DNA of 64,000 bases, taken from the NCBI RefSeq assembly GCF_006715395.1, contig NZ_VFNC01000002.1, positions 682,001 to 746,000 of the forward strand, read 5' to 3'. The position numbers were made by a program, and so were the translations under genes. Of the stretch, positions 26,135 to 35,892 are shown in pieces. Each line of letters begins with the position of its first letter. Within the stretch, counting starts at the first letter, position 1. The notes under the pieces are model-generated. The model saw nothing but the letters and a program-made list of their open reading frames with translations. It was not told the DNA's origin and made no database searches. The stretch comes from Streptomyces sp. SLBN-31. GTDB taxonomy: Bacteria; Actinomycetota; Actinomycetes; Streptomycetales; Streptomycetaceae.

Positions 26135-26974
26135 TCAGCGCCCGCCGGTTTCCCGGTAGCGGCGGGGGGCGACTCCCGTCGACCGCTTGAACGCGTTGCT
26201 GAAGGCGCTCTCGGAGCCGTAACCGACGGAACGGGCGAGGACCGCGACGGGGACCGTGTCCTGCCGCAGGGCGCGGGCGGCCAGGCTCATCCGCCAGTTG
26301 AGCAGGTAGGTCAGGGGCGGCACCCCGGCCGCCTCCCTGAACCTGACGGCGAAGGTGGTGCGGGACATCGCGGCCGCCCGGGCGAGTTCGCCGAGCTGCC
26401 AGGGGTGCGCCGGGTCGCCGTGCATCAGGCGCAGGGCGGGGGCCAGGCGCTCGTCGGCGAGGGCGCGCAGCCAGCCGGGCGGCAGCCCGCCGGAGTCGGC
26501 GAGGCAGACCCGCAGCACCTGCACGAACAACAGCTGGGCGAGGTGGTCCGAGGCGAACTCCACACCGGCCCGGTGCGTCCTGACCTCGTCGGCCAGCCGG
26601 CCGATCAGCCAGCTCAGCACCGGCGCCTCGGCGGCGTCCGCCCGCACGTGGATCAGCTCCGGCAGCGCACGGCGCAGCAGCTCGCCGCTGTCCCGGCTCA
26701 GGTCGATGTGCCCGGACACGCACACCACGTCCTCGGCGGTGCCCTCGCCGAGCCGTGCCATCCGGCTCGCGGGGTCCATGACCGCCCGGCCGGAGTCCAG
26801 CGGTTCGAGGCCCAGGTCGCTGCACAGGACGTAGGGCTGGCCGCCGTCGGAGACGACGACGTCCCCCTCGGACACCTTCAGGGGCTCCCCGCCGCCCTCC
26901 CGGACCAGCAGACACCCGCCGCGCACCACGGCGACAACCCTGAGCCGGTCCCGCCCGCGCAGCCGGACCGCCCA
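26135..26974 (-). pseudogene. AraC-family regulator missing its N-terminus
   Basis: The C-terminal AraC double helix-turn-helix is intact (QLGELARAAAMSRTTFAVRFREAAG and LARSVGYGSESAFSNAFKRSTGVAP), as is most of the cupin sensor domain (RLRVVAVVRGGCLLV to YVLCSD). Upstream, homology to cupin-type AraC proteins continues to about 26974 (CSWAVRLRGRDRL) and then stops. The same frame meets TAG shortly beyond, inside sequence that encodes a beheaded dehydrogenase on the other strand. About 25-30 residues, the start codon and the promoter are missing. GTG 26929 could start an internal product of 264 residues, but it would lack the first cupin strands. I therefore call a deletion remnant. Confidence 0.7.
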
Positions 26975-27446
26975 GCTGCACTTCGAGCGCCGCCCCTACG
27001 AGCCGTTCGTCGCCTACGGACAGTCGAAGACGGCCAACGCGCTGTTCGCCGTGGAACTGGACCGGCGCGGGCGGGACCTGGGCGTGCGGGCCTTCGCGGT
27101 CCACCCGGGCATCATCATCGACACCGGTCTCGCCAAGCACGTGTCCGCCGAGGCCGTCCGCGCCGCCGGAGCGGTGGACGCGCAAGGGCGCCCGGTCCGC
27201 GACCCCGCCCGCCAGCTGAAGACGGTCGCCCAGGGAGCGGCCACCGGCGTGTGGTGCGCGACGAACCCGCGGCTCGCCGGACTGGGCGGGGTGTACTGCG
27301 AGAACTGCGACATCAGTCCGCTGGTGGCCCCCGAGGAGGAGGCCGCCTGGCGGGCCGGGGCGGAGATCCCCGGCGTTCTGCCCTACGCCGTCGGCCCGGA
27401 GGCGGCGGCCCGCCTCTGGGAGGTCAGCGAACGGCTCACTGCTTGA
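26975..27446 (+). pseudogene. Short-chain dehydrogenase, C-terminal half only
   Basis: The frame encodes the second half of an SDR oxidoreductase: the catalytic YxxxK is in AYGQSKTANALFAVEL, and the post-catalytic VRAFAVHPGII and C-terminal substrate lid follow to TGA 27444-27446. The first ~160 residues, with the NAD(P)-binding TGxxxGxG motif, are missing. Homology starts abruptly at about 26976 (LHFERRPYEPF), exactly where the AraC homology of the opposite strand ends. An internal ATG at 27051 cannot give a working enzyme because Tyr and Lys lie before it. The 3' end overlaps the aldo/keto reductase gene by 11 bases. Confidence 0.75.
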
Positions 27447-28431
27447 CGATCGCGTCGATGCGGGCGAGCTCGTCGTCGGCGAAGTCCAGGTTCCGGGTGG
27501 CCGCCACGCTGTCCTCGATCTGCTGCGGGCTGCTCGCGCCGACCAGGGCGGAGGTGACCCGTCCGCCGCGCAGCACCCAGGCCAGGGCCATCTGGGCCAG
27601 CGTCTGGCCGCGGCCCTCGGCGATCTCGTTCAGCGAGCGCAGCCTGCCGACCAGGTCCTCGGTGACGGCGTCCGAGTTGAGGAAGGGGCTGTCGCTCGCC
27701 GCCCGCGAGTCCTCGGGGATGCCGTCGAGGTACCGGGAGGAGAGCAGGCCCTGCTCCAGCGGCGAGAAGACGATCGAGCCGACCTGGAGCTCGTCCAGGG
27801 CGTCCAGCAGGCCGCCGTCCTCGGGGCGGCGGTCGAGCATCGAGTAGCGCGGCTGGTGGATCAGCAGCGGGGTGCCGAGCTCGCCGAGGATGCGGGCGGC
27901 CTCCCGGGTCTGCTCCGCCGAGTAGTTGGAGATGCCGACGTAGAGCGCCTTGCCCTGCTGGACCGCGGAGTGCAGGGCGCCCATCGTCTCCTCCAGGGGA
28001 GTCTCCGGGTCGGGGCGGTGGGAGTAGAAGATGTCCACGTAGTCCAGGCCCATCCGCTTCAGGCTCTGGTCCAGGGAGGACAGCAGGTACTTGCGGGAGC
28101 CCCATTCGCCGTACGGGCCCGGCCACATCAGGTAGCCGGCCTTGGTGGAGATCACCAACTCGTCGCGGTAGCGCGCGAAGTCGTCCTTGAGCGCCTCGCC
28201 GAAGGCCAGCTCGGCGGCGCCGGGCGGCGGGCCGTAGTTGTTGGCCAGGTCGAAGTGGGTGACGCCGAGGTCGAAGGCGCGGCGCAGGATGGCCCGCTGG
28301 GTCTCGACGGTGCGGTCGGCCGGGCCGAAGTTGTGCCACAGGCCGAGCGAGATCGCGGGGAGCTTCAGGCCGCTGCGTCCGGTGCGCCGGTAGGGCAGGT
28401 CCGCGTAACGGTCGGGGTGTGCGGTGTACAA
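27436..28431 (-). CDS. Aldo/keto reductase (MgrA/YghZ-like)
   Basis: A 331-residue AKR of the glyceraldehyde-3-phosphate reductase subgroup. The catalytic Asp/Tyr are in THFDLANNYGPPPG, the Lys is in VISTKAGYLMWPGPYGEWGSRKY, and the His in IFYSHRPDPETPLEETM; an NADPH-binding stretch LVGASSPQQIEDS lies near the C-terminus. It reduces aldehydes such as methylglyoxal or glyceraldehyde 3-phosphate. TTG 28431 is chosen: GGAG stands five bases upstream and TTG-Tyr-Thr-Ala opens the known family text. The longer frame to 28509 adds non-family residues. It is divergent from an MFS gene with a 200-base gap. Confidence 0.88.
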   Translation of the reverse strand: MYTAHPDRYADLPYRRTGRSGLKLPAISLGLWHNFGPADRTVETQRAILRRAFDLGVTHFDLANNYGPPPGAAELAFGEALKDDFARYRDELVISTKAGYLMWPGPYGEWGSRKYLLSSLDQSLKRMGLDYVDIFYSHRPDPETPLEETMGALHSAVQQGKALYVGISNYSAEQTREAARILGELGTPLLIHQPRYSMLDRRPEDGGLLDALDELQVGSIVFSPLEQGLLSSRYLDGIPEDSRAASDSPFLNSDAVTEDLVGRLRSLNEIAEGRGQTLAQMALAWVLRGGRVTSALVGASSPQQIEDSVAATRNLDFADDELARIDAIVKQ

Positions 28432-28631
28432 CGCGACTCCAGAGGGGTTGGCACACGGATTGACGGTTCCGGGGAACCGGTCACCCACTCTTTCGTGACC
28501 TGCGGCCATTGGTCCAACAGGCGAATGCGATGGAATTCAGCGGGGCGGCTTCTCAATCGCGGGCCACAGGGCCCGCCGGGGGGCCGTTCGGTACCTGCCG
28601 GTGGCGGCGGCTCCGGGCGCTCCATGGAGGT

Positions 28632-30182
28632 ATGACGTATGTGCACGACATACCGCAGGCAGCCCCGGCACCGGGCGCGGGCGGCGGGAGGAACCGCTGG
28701 ACGGCCCTCGTGGTGCTCTGTGTGTCGCTGCTGATCGTGACCTTGGACAACACCATTCTGAACGTGGCGCTGCCCACGCTGGTGAAGGAACTCGGCGCCA
28801 CGACGACCCAGTTGCAGTGGATCGTGGACGCCTACGCACTGGCGTTCGCCGGGCTGATGCTGGTGGCCGGCAGCAGCGCCGACCGGTTCGGCCGCAGACG
28901 GGTCTTCACCACCGGGCTCGCCGTGTTCGGCGCGGCCTCGGCGTGGGCCGCGTATTCGGGCTCGGTCGGGATGCTGATCGCGGCGCGCGCCGCGATGGGG
29001 GTCGGCGCGGCGATGATGATGCCGGCGACGCTGTCGATCATCACGAACGTGTTCCGGGACCCCGGCGAACGACGGCGGGCCATCGGTGTGTGGGCCGCCA
29101 CCAGCGGACTCGGGATCGCCATCGGCCCGGTGGCGGGCGGCCTGCTGCTGGAGCACTTCTGGTGGGGCTCGGTCTTCTGGGTCAACATTCCCTTCGCGCT
29201 GGCCGGGCTGGTGTGCGCGCGGCTGCTGGTGCCGGAGTCCCGCAACCCCGCCGCGCTGCGACCGGACCCGGTCGGCGCCGTGCTGTCGATCGCGGGCCTC
29301 GGACTGCTGCTCTGGTCGATCATCGAGGCGCCGGTGCGCGGCTGGTCGTCGGCCCTGGTACTGGGCGCGGGCGGCGCCGGGCTGGCCGTGCTGGTGTGCT
29401 TCGCGCTGTGGGAGCGGGCCGGCAGCCACCCCATGCTGAACCTGCGCTTCTTCGCCGAGCGGCGCTTCTCGTTCGCCACCTCCTCCGTCGCCCTGGCGAT
29501 GTTCGGGCTGTTCGGCGCGCTGTTCGTACTGACCCAGTACCTGCAGTTCAGCCTCGGCTACTCGGCCCTCGCCACGGGTGTCCGCACCCTGCCGGTGGCC
29601 GGCCTGCTGGCGCTTGTGGCGCCGCTGTCCCCCGTGCTGGTCCGTGCGGCGGGCACCAAGGCGGTCGTGGGCACGGGGCTGCTGGTCGTCTCGGGCGGTC
29701 TGTGGCAGCTGTCCCGCGCGGACGCGTCGTCGACGTACGGCGACGTCATCGCCGGCATGCTGCTGCTCGGTCTGGGCGCGGGGCTGGTGGTTCCGGCCGC
29801 GCTCGACTCCCTGATGGGCACGCTGCCGCCGGGAGACACCGGAGTGGGCTCGGCGTCGAACGGCGTGTCCGTCCAGCTGGGCGGCGCGCTCGGTGTCGCC
29901 GTGATCGGCAGTCTGCTGACGACGCGCTACCAGGACCGCATGGGCCCGCCCCTCGCGCCGTACCGTCTGCCGCGCGATGTGTCCGACAGTGTCCTCGGTT
30001 CCCTGGGTGGGGCGCTCGAACTGGCCGGGCGGGTGGGCGGCACGTCCGGGCGGCTGCTCGCGGCGCTGGCCCGTTCGGCGTTCGTCAGCGGGATGGGGCT
30101 CGGTCTGACGGTCGGCGCCGCGGTCGCGGCGTTCGGTGCGGCTCTGGCGTTCGCGGCCCTGCCGTCCCGGCCGCGTGACTGA
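28632..30182 (+). CDS. MFS transporter (DHA2, 14 helices)
   Basis: A 516-residue drug:proton antiporter. The first helix carries the family motif LLIVTLDNTILNVALPTL, loop 2-3 has SSADRFGRRRVFTTGL, and motif C lies in helix 5 (ATSGLGIAIGPVAGGLLL). About 14 membrane helices can be counted. Substrate unknown; an antibiotic or cationic dye is typical. ATG 28632 is close to GGAGG; GTG 28641 has more usual spacing and may be the actual start. A TetR regulator on the opposite strand begins at 30808 and ends 32 bases after this gene; it is the likely controller. Confidence 0.9.
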   Translation: MTYVHDIPQAAPAPGAGGGRNRWTALVVLCVSLLIVTLDNTILNVALPTLVKELGATTTQLQWIVDAYALAFAGLMLVAGSSADRFGRRRVFTTGLAVFGAASAWAAYSGSVGMLIAARAAMGVGAAMMMPATLSIITNVFRDPGERRRAIGVWAATSGLGIAIGPVAGGLLLEHFWWGSVFWVNIPFALAGLVCARLLVPESRNPAALRPDPVGAVLSIAGLGLLLWSIIEAPVRGWSSALVLGAGGAGLAVLVCFALWERAGSHPMLNLRFFAERRFSFATSSVALAMFGLFGALFVLTQYLQFSLGYSALATGVRTLPVAGLLALVAPLSPVLVRAAGTKAVVGTGLLVVSGGLWQLSRADASSTYGDVIAGMLLLGLGAGLVVPAALDSLMGTLPPGDTGVGSASNGVSVQLGGALGVAVIGSLLTTRYQDRMGPPLAPYRLPRDVSDSVLGSLGGALELAGRVGGTSGRLLAALARSAFVSGMGLGLTVGAAVAAFGAALAFAALPSRPRD

Positions 30183-30214
30183 TCCGCTGCACCGGCATGC
30201 TTGGCCGGCGTGTG

Positions 30215-30808
30215 TCAGTCGTGCGGTGCGATGCCGGCGAGGACGAGTTCCACCACGCCGTCCAGGAACGTCTCGTCCAGGGGCTCGCGGGTCAGCAGCA
30301 GCCGCATGTGCAGGGGGCCCATGAGCGCCTCGAAGACGAGGCGGTGGTCGAGGCCGGGACGCAGTTCGCCCCGTTCCTCGGCCCGGGTCAGCACGGCCGA
30401 CCCGGCGGCGAAGCGGTGGTCCCAGAACCGTTCGCGGGCGCCCTCGTACTCCGCCATGTCCGCACGCAGCGCCAGCCGCAACAGCAGTTCGCCGAGGGGG
30501 GTACGGACGAACGCGGCGGTGCCCTGCAGCAGTGCGGCCAGGTCGGTGCGCAGGGCTCCCGTGTCCGGCACGGGCACTTCCGTCCCGGTGCGGTCGAGCA
30601 CCGCTTCGAGCGCCAGGTTGAACCTGGTGCCCCAGCGCCGGTAGACCGAGCTCTCGTGGACGCCGGCGCGGCGGGCGATGTCGCCGATCGAGAGGGCGTC
30701 GAGGCCGCCGTCGAGCAGGACGTCGACCGTCGCCGCGAGGACCGCGGCGCGGACTCGGGCGCTGCGGCCGCCTGGTCGGCGCACTCGGGAGGTGGTGGGG
30801 CCCGGCAC
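30215..30808 (-). CDS. TetR family regulator
   Basis: A 197-residue TetR protein. After a basic N-terminus (SRVRRPGGRSARVR) the helix-turn-helix covers about residues 37-60 (DALSIGDIARRAGVHESSVYRRWGTR). The C-terminal domain resembles the TetR_C_11/16-like group with RADMAEYEGARERFWDHRF. It converges on the MFS gene and is probably its regulator, though the intergenic space between them (32 bases) is at their 3' ends and holds no operator. No palindrome was noticed upstream of its own start. Confidence 0.9.
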   Translation of the reverse strand: MPGPTTSRVRRPGGRSARVRAAVLAATVDVLLDGGLDALSIGDIARRAGVHESSVYRRWGTRFNLALEAVLDRTGTEVPVPDTGALRTDLAALLQGTAAFVRTPLGELLLRLALRADMAEYEGARERFWDHRFAAGSAVLTRAEERGELRPGLDHRLVFEALMGPLHMRLLLTREPLDETFLDGVVELVLAGIAPHD

Positions 30809-30848
30809 CCCGCCAACGTATCCCAGGAGCCGTCACCGCAGACGGTGG

Positions 30849-31064
30849 TCAGCCCGCCTTGCGGTGCGGCGCGGACTCCTGTTCCGGGCGCGGGAGCCTT
30901 ACGACCGTCTCGCCGGGGTCCCTCGACCGGCGGGGTGTCGGCGGCCGGTGGCCGGTGCCGCCCGGTGTGAGCGCGGCGACCAGCAGCGCGGCCGCGACGG
31001 TGGCCACCAGACCGGCCAGGACGACGAGGGTGAACGAGATCCAGAAACCGTCCGGGAGAAGCAT
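30849..31064 (-). CDS. Small single-span membrane protein
   Basis: A 71-residue protein: MLLPDGFWISFTLVVLAG leads into a transmembrane helix (about residues 9-32), then a basic, proline-rich tail ends HRKAG. GGAGG eight bases upstream of ATG 31064 supports translation. It has no known domain. It lies between a TetR gene on the same strand and a divergent LysR gene, so it may be the LysR target, but that is only position-based. Confidence 0.6.
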   Translation of the reverse strand: MLLPDGFWISFTLVVLAGLVATVAAALLVAALTPGGTGHRPPTPRRSRDPGETVVRLPRPEQESAPHRKAG

Positions 31065-31226
31065 CGAAACGACCTCCCACTAAAGCGAGTTTCTTTGCGT
31101 CTACAGTCTTTCGCCGTGTTCCCCTCTAATGCAAGGAGTGTCGCTTTTGGGGGGTGGGAACCGGCCGGAGAGCGCTTGCCTACCATTGCGGGGTGAGACC
31201 GGTCGTCGCCTGCGAGAAGGGGTCCG

Positions 31227-32120
31227 ATGGAACTGCGCCATCTCCAGCACTTCGTGGCGGTTGCCGAGGACCAGCACTTCACCAGGGCGGCCGAGCGCCT
31301 CATGGTGTCCCAATCCGGCCTGTCGGCCTCGATCCGGGCGCTGGAGCGGGAGCTGCAGACGCCGCTGTTCGTGCGGACGACCCGCCGGGTGACGCTGACG
31401 GAGGCCGGACGGGCGCTGCTGGGTGAGGCGGAGCGCATTCTGGCGCAGGTCCGGGCCGCGCACGAGGCGGTGGCCGCCGTGCAGGGGGTGCTGCGGGGCA
31501 CGCTCTCGCTGGGTACCGAGCAGTGCATCGCGGGGGTGCACACGGCACGCCTGCTGGCCACGTTCCGGCACCGGCATCCGGACGTGGAGATCCGGCTGCG
31601 GCAGGCCGGCTCGGTGGAGCTCGCCGAGGAGGTCGCCGCTGGCCGGCTGGACCTGGCGTTCGCCTACCGCACCCAGGCGGACACCGACCAGCTCCGCTCG
31701 GCGGCGCTGACCGCAGAACCGATGACCGTCCTGTGCCACCCCAGCCACCGGCTGGCCGCCGACGGCATGGCCGTCACCCCGGACGACCTGGCGGACGAGG
31801 TGTTCGTCGACTTCCACCCCGACTGGGGCCCGCGCCGCACGACCGACGCCGCGTTCGCCGCGGCGGGTGTACGGCGCACCGTGGCGCTGGAGGTGAACGA
31901 CGTGCACAGCCTGCTGGACCTGGTCGACGAGAACCTCGGCGTCGCGGTGGTGCCCCGGCACTTCCGGCACAAGCGGGAGACGCTGACCGCCCTGGCCGTG
32001 AAGGACACCGACGAGACCGTGTACGAGACGGTGGCGCTGCTTCCGCAGCACCGGGCCACCAGCCCGGCGGCCCGGGCCCTGATGGCGCTTCTGGAACAGG
32101 AGACGCAGGACGGGCCGTGA
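31227..32120 (+). CDS. LysR family transcriptional regulator
   Basis: A 297-residue LysR regulator. The N-terminal winged helix (MELRHLQHFVAVAEDQHFTRAAERLMVSQSGLSASIRALE style, residues 1-60) is canonical, followed by a linker helix and a two-lobed periplasmic-binding-like effector domain. Such proteins usually activate a divergent gene in response to a metabolite. Upstream and divergent is only the 71-residue membrane protein. The stop codon overlaps the start of the DinB-like gene (TGATG), implying translational coupling with it. Confidence 0.9.
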   Translation: MELRHLQHFVAVAEDQHFTRAAERLMVSQSGLSASIRALERELQTPLFVRTTRRVTLTEAGRALLGEAERILAQVRAAHEAVAAVQGVLRGTLSLGTEQCIAGVHTARLLATFRHRHPDVEIRLRQAGSVELAEEVAAGRLDLAFAYRTQADTDQLRSAALTAEPMTVLCHPSHRLAADGMAVTPDDLADEVFVDFHPDWGPRRTTDAAFAAAGVRRTVALEVNDVHSLLDLVDENLGVAVVPRHFRHKRETLTALAVKDTDETVYETVALLPQHRATSPAARALMALLEQETQDGP

Positions 32121-32653
32121 TGCGCGATGGTGGAGGGATGCATGCCAAGGACATCCTCATCGACGCGTTCGGCCGCATCCGGGAAGAAGTCCACTCCGTC
32201 GTGGAGGGACTCGGACCGGACGTGCTCAACGCCCGCCCGACCCACGACGCCAACTCCATCGGCTGGCTGGTCTGGCACCTCACCCGCGTCCAGGACGACC
32301 ACGTCGCCGACGCCTTCGGGCTCGACCAGGTGTGGCTCGCGGAGGACTGGGAGAAGCGCTTCGGCCTCGACCTGTCCCGCCGCGACACCGGGTACGGCCA
32401 CAGCGCGGCGAAGGTCGCCAAGGTGCGGGTCGACTCCCCCGACCTGCTGACCGGCTACTACGACGCCGTCCACGAGCAGACCCTGCGAGCGCTGCGCTCA
32501 CTGTCCGCCGCCGATCTGGAGCGCGTGGTCGACGAACGCTGGGAGCCGCCGGTCACCCTGGGCGTACGGCTGGTCAGCGTCCTGTCCGACGATCTGCAGC
32601 ACGTCGGGCAGGCCGCCTACCTTCGCGGTCAGCTTCAGAGCGCGGCTTCGTAG
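32120..32653 (+). CDS. DinB/DUF664-like protein (mycothiol-transferase fold)
   Basis: A 177-residue four-helix bundle. Histidine positions typical of the metal site are in [14 protein letters not shown] and in [15 protein letters not shown]. Related actinobacterial proteins are mycothiol-dependent S-transferases or metal-dependent thiol enzymes that remove electrophiles. ATG 32120 overlaps the LysR stop codon; ATG 32138 (MHAKDILID) is also possible and gives the common family start. It shares an operon with the LysR gene. Its 3' end overlaps the adenosine deaminase gene of the other strand by 19 bases. Confidence 0.8.
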   Translation: MRDGGGMHAKDILIDAFGRIREEVHSVVEGLGPDVLNARPTHDANSIGWLVWHLTRVQDDHVADAFGLDQVWLAEDWEKRFGLDLSRRDTGYGHSAAKVAKVRVDSPDLLTGYYDAVHEQTLRALRSLSAADLERVVDERWEPPVTLGVRLVSVLSDDLQHVGQAAYLRGQLQSAAS

Positions 32654-33705
32654 CCGGGCAGGACGACGTCCTCGATGAGGGCCTTGCGCTCGTCGAACGG
32701 GATGAACGCGCTCTTGAGGGCGTTCACCGTGACGGTGCGCAGGTCCTCGACCGTCCAGCCGGCCTCCCGCACCAGCAGCGACATCTCGCGGGTCATCGTC
32801 GTGCCCGACACCAGACGGTTGTCGGTGTTGAGGGTGACCCGGAAGCCGAGGTCCTTCAAGGCAGTGATCGGGTGCTCGGCGATCGAAGTCGCCGCTCCCG
32901 TCTGGAGGTTGGACGTCGGGCACATCTCCAGGGCGACACGGCGGTCCCGGACCCAGCCGGCGAGCCGTCCGAGCTTGCCGTCGACGATGTCGTCGGTGAT
33001 GCGCACGCCGTGCCCGATGCGCTGGGCGCCGCACACCTGCAGGGCCTGGTGGATGCTGGGCAGGCCGTGCGCCTCGCCTGCGTGGATGGTGAAGGGCACG
33101 CTCTCGCGGCGCAGGTGCTCGAAGGCGTCCAGGTGGTCGGCGGGCGGGAACCCGTCCTCCGCGCCGGCGATGTCGAAGCCGACCACACCGGCGTCCCGGA
33201 AGGCGACGGCCAGGTCCGCGGCCTCGCGGACCCGGTCGAACATCCGCATGCCGCACAGCAGGGTGCCGACGCGGACCGGAGTCCCGGCGGCGGCCGCCTT
33301 GGCCATGCCGGAGGCGAGACCCTCCTGGACGGTCTCGACGACCTCGCTCAGGGCCAGCCCGCCGGCGGTGTTCAGCTCGGGCGCGTAGCGCACCTCGCCG
33401 TAGACGACGCCGTCGGCGGCCAGGTCGAGGACGTACTCCTCGGCGGTGCGCAGCAGCCCCTCCCGGGTCTGCATCACGGCGAGGGTGTGCTCGAAGGTGG
33501 CTATGTAACGCACCAGGTCACCGGAGTTGGCGGCCTCGTAGTACCAGGCGGCCAGCTCGTCCGGGTCGGTGGTCGGCAGGGTGTGCCCGACCGTCTCCGC
33601 GAGCTCCACCACGGTCTCGGGGCGCAGACCGCCGTCGAGGTGGTCGTGCAGGACGGCCTTGGGGAGGCGGCGGATCACATCGGCATCTACGCGCGTAGCA
33701 GTCAT
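32635..33705 (-). CDS. add: Adenosine deaminase
   Basis: A 356-residue metal-dependent purine deaminase that converts (deoxy)adenosine to inosine in purine salvage. Zinc ligands are His20 and His22 (VLHDHLDGG) and the His in [10 protein letters not shown]; the catalytic Glu follows in [12 protein letters not shown] and TLNTDN supply the remaining His and Asp. Length and motif order are those of true adenosine deaminases rather than AMP or adenine deaminases. It sits alone on the minus strand, followed upstream by a VOC gene. It is a housekeeping function among accessory genes. Confidence 0.93.
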   Translation of the reverse strand: MTATRVDADVIRRLPKAVLHDHLDGGLRPETVVELAETVGHTLPTTDPDELAAWYYEAANSGDLVRYIATFEHTLAVMQTREGLLRTAEEYVLDLAADGVVYGEVRYAPELNTAGGLALSEVVETVQEGLASGMAKAAAAGTPVRVGTLLCGMRMFDRVREAADLAVAFRDAGVVGFDIAGAEDGFPPADHLDAFEHLRRESVPFTIHAGEAHGLPSIHQALQVCGAQRIGHGVRITDDIVDGKLGRLAGWVRDRRVALEMCPTSNLQTGAATSIAEHPITALKDLGFRVTLNTDNRLVSGTTMTREMSLLVREAGWTVEDLRTVTVNALKSAFIPFDERKALIEDVVLPGYEAAL

Positions 33706-33749
33706 GGCGGGCTTTCTCGGGCAGGCGGTTCTGGGGAAGCGGGAGGAGG

Positions 33750-34142
33750 TCAGTCGGCGGGCTGGAGCAGGTCCCAGCGGTTGCCGTACAGGTCCTGGAA
33801 GACGGCGACCGAGCCGTAGGGCTCGTGGCGCGGCGCCTCCAGGAACGTCACGCCCGCGGCGAGCATGCGGGCGTGGTCGCGGGCGAAGTCGTCGGTGTGC
33901 AGGAAGAAGCCGACGCGGCCGCCGGTCTGGTCACCGATCCGGGCGCGCTGGGCCTCCCCCTTGGCGCGGGCGAGCAGCAGGGCCGAGCCCTGCTCCGGCG
34001 CACCCGGTTCGACGACGACCCAGCGGGAGCCGTCCGGTCGCGGCGCGTCCTCGGCGAGCCGGAACCCGAGGGCCTCCGTGTAGAAGCCGATCGCCTCGTC
34101 ATAGTCGTCCACGACGAGGGTGACCAGGGCGACGCGTCTCAT
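33750..34142 (-). CDS. VOC family protein, single domain
   Basis: A 130-residue glyoxalase-fold protein: [31 protein letters not shown] at the N-terminus and [17 protein letters not shown] at the C-terminus. The C-terminal Asn-Arg-Trp-Asp-Leu is the usual last strand, but the metal-binding Glu of classic glyoxalase I cannot be fixed. It lies 44 bases upstream of the adenosine deaminase gene and could be cotranscribed. Function unknown. Confidence 0.85.
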   Translation of the reverse strand: MRRVALVTLVVDDYDEAIGFYTEALGFRLAEDAPRPDGSRWVVVEPGAPEQGSALLLARAKGEAQRARIGDQTGGRVGFFLHTDDFARDHARMLAAGVTFLEAPRHEPYGSVAVFQDLYGNRWDLLQPAD

Positions 34143-34337
34143 CGGGGGCCTTCCGCAGCAGGGGATTGACGGGTGAGGTTATACGTAAAACGTCACGAAC
34201 GCCAGTCCGCCGTCACGGGCGTCGCCGTGGCGCCGGTCCCGCTTCCGGCGGTGGCGGTTTCCGGGAGGGAGGAGGTCGATGGGACCAGGACCGAAGGCCG
34301 AGGTGCGAGCGCGTGCGCATCGGTAGCATGCGGGGGA

Positions 34338-34794
34338 ATGAAGATCACCGAGCCGCCCCGTGATCCGCGGCGGCGCAAGGACGACGTACTCGCCCGGTTC
34401 GCAGGGGAGTCGGACGTCTGGGTGACGACCGCCGACGCGGACGGACTGCCGTGTCTGGTCGCGTTGGGGTTCGTCCGGGACGGCGCGTGCTTCTGGCTGT
34501 GCACCCGCCTGACCGATCCCACCGGCCGCAATCTGCGCGACGGCGGGCGCACCAGGCTCGCCTTCGGCGACACCCGGGACGTCGTGCTCGTCGACGGCGA
34601 CGTGGAGACGTTCTCCCGCGCGCAGGTGCCGGGTATGGCGGCGGAGGCGTTCGCGGACAGGACCGGCTGGGATCCGCGAGCGGACGCGGAGTCCTACGCG
34701 TACTTCCGGGTCCGGCCCCGCGCCGTGCAGGCGTGGTGCGGGGTGCACGAGTTGCCGGGGCGCCACCTTGTGCGACGGCGCCTGGACGGTCTGA
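34338..34794 (+). pseudogene. PNPOx-like flavin/F420-fold protein with C-terminal frameshift
   Basis: The frame gives a split-barrel PNPOx-type protein: DVWVTTADADGLPCLVALGFVRDG, then DPTGRNLRDGGRTRLAFGDTRDVVLVDGDVETF, and YAYFRVRPRAVQAWCGVHELPGRHLV. The frame then reads RRRLDGLSG and meets no stop for another 1.18 kb, running antisense through the dehydrogenase gene. In the next frame, bases 34777-34794 read GAWTV followed by TGA, and Asp-Gly-Ala-Trp is the normal family tail. A loss of two bases (CG) near 34772-34775, in what was probably CGCG, explains both facts. ATG 34338 has TAGCAT eight bases ahead, a leaderless pattern. Confidence 0.65.
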
Positions 34795-34832
34795 GCGGTT
34801 CGGGCTCGGGCAAGGCGACCGACGGTGGGCAC

Positions 34833-35858
34833 TCAGCGGGGCACGAGAACCATGCGGAAGCGGGCGCCGCCGGAGAGCATCTTGCGGTAGGCCGCGTCGG
34901 CCTGGTCCAGCGGGACCGTCTCGGTCATCGGACGGATGCCGTGCAGAGCGCTGAAGGCCATGGTGTCCTGCACGTCCTGCGCGGTGCCGGACGGGTGGCC
35001 ACGGACGATCCTGCCGCGCATCAGCAGCTGGACGGGGCTGATGCCCATCGCTTCGCTGTCGGCCCCGATGGCGACGAGTTCGCCGCGGTGCGCGAGGCCG
35101 TCGACGGTGGCCGTGATGGCCTCGGAGTTGCCCGCGGTGGCCAGGACGACCTTGCAGCCGCCGAGCGACTGGAGCGCCTCGGCGACCGGGGTGGCGGTCC
35201 TGCTGTCGACGTAGTGGTGGGCGCCGAGCCGCTTGGCGAAGTCCGCCTTGTCCGCCCCGCGCGCGATCGCCACGGTCTCGAAGCCCATGGCGACGGCGTA
35301 CTGCACCCCCAGATGGCCGAGGCCGCCGAGCCCGAGCACCGCGACGAGGTCGCCGGGCCGGGCGGAGCTGCGCCGGAGCCCGTTGAACACGGTGACGCCG
35401 GCGCAGGCCATGGGTCCGGCATCGGTCGCCGAGAGCGCGTCGGGAATGCGGGCCAGCGCGTCCACCGGCGCGATCATCCGCTCCGCGAAACCGCCGTCGT
35501 AGGCCCAGCCGGGCACCTTGAGGTTGTCGCACACGATGAAGTCGCCCTGCCGGCAGGGTGTGCAGTGGCCGCAGCTGCCGCCGAACCAGCCCACGGCCAC
35601 GCGGTCGCCCGTCCGCCAGCCCTTCGCGTCCGCTCCCTCGCCGAGTTCCTCGATCCGGCCGGCGCTCTCGTGCCCGGGCACCAGTGGGAACCGGACGCCC
35701 GGCACTCCGGCGTTCACGAACAGGGCGTCGCTGTGGCAGATCCCGCACGCCTCCACGGCGATCCGCACGTGCCCGGGGCCCGGCCGCGGCACCTCGCGTT
35801 CGGTGATCTGGAACTGTCCACCGGCGGCGTCCACTTGGGCGACTCGATAGGTACTCAT
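34833..35858 (-). CDS. Zinc-dependent alcohol dehydrogenase (AdhP/AdhA-like)
   Basis: A 341-residue medium-chain dehydrogenase distinct from the one at 8.8 kb. Catalytic zinc ligands are in ACGICHSDAL and PGHESAG; the structural zinc cysteines are in GSCGHCTPCRQGDFIVC; the coenzyme loop is VLGLGGLGHLGVQYA. It belongs to the group that includes AdhP and cinnamyl-alcohol-like dehydrogenases, usually NAD(P)-dependent. ATG 35858 is chosen because AGGAG lies six bases upstream; the ATG at 35864 sits on that site. It is monocistronic with a SHOCT gene upstream on the same strand. Confidence 0.9.
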   Translation of the reverse strand: MSTYRVAQVDAAGGQFQITEREVPRPGPGHVRIAVEACGICHSDALFVNAGVPGVRFPLVPGHESAGRIEELGEGADAKGWRTGDRVAVGWFGGSCGHCTPCRQGDFIVCDNLKVPGWAYDGGFAERMIAPVDALARIPDALSATDAGPMACAGVTVFNGLRRSSARPGDLVAVLGLGGLGHLGVQYAVAMGFETVAIARGADKADFAKRLGAHHYVDSRTATPVAEALQSLGGCKVVLATAGNSEAITATVDGLAHRGELVAIGADSEAMGISPVQLLMRGRIVRGHPSGTAQDVQDTMAFSALHGIRPMTETVPLDQADAAYRKMLSGGARFRMVLVPR

Positions 35859-35892
35859 CCGCATCTCCTGGAAGGGGCCGGGCCGTGGACCG

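Noticed and set aside
28509..28631. Alternative long N-terminus of the aldo/keto reductase and MFS genes in this gap
   Set aside because: Extra residues lack family similarity, and ribosome-binding sites support the shorter starts.
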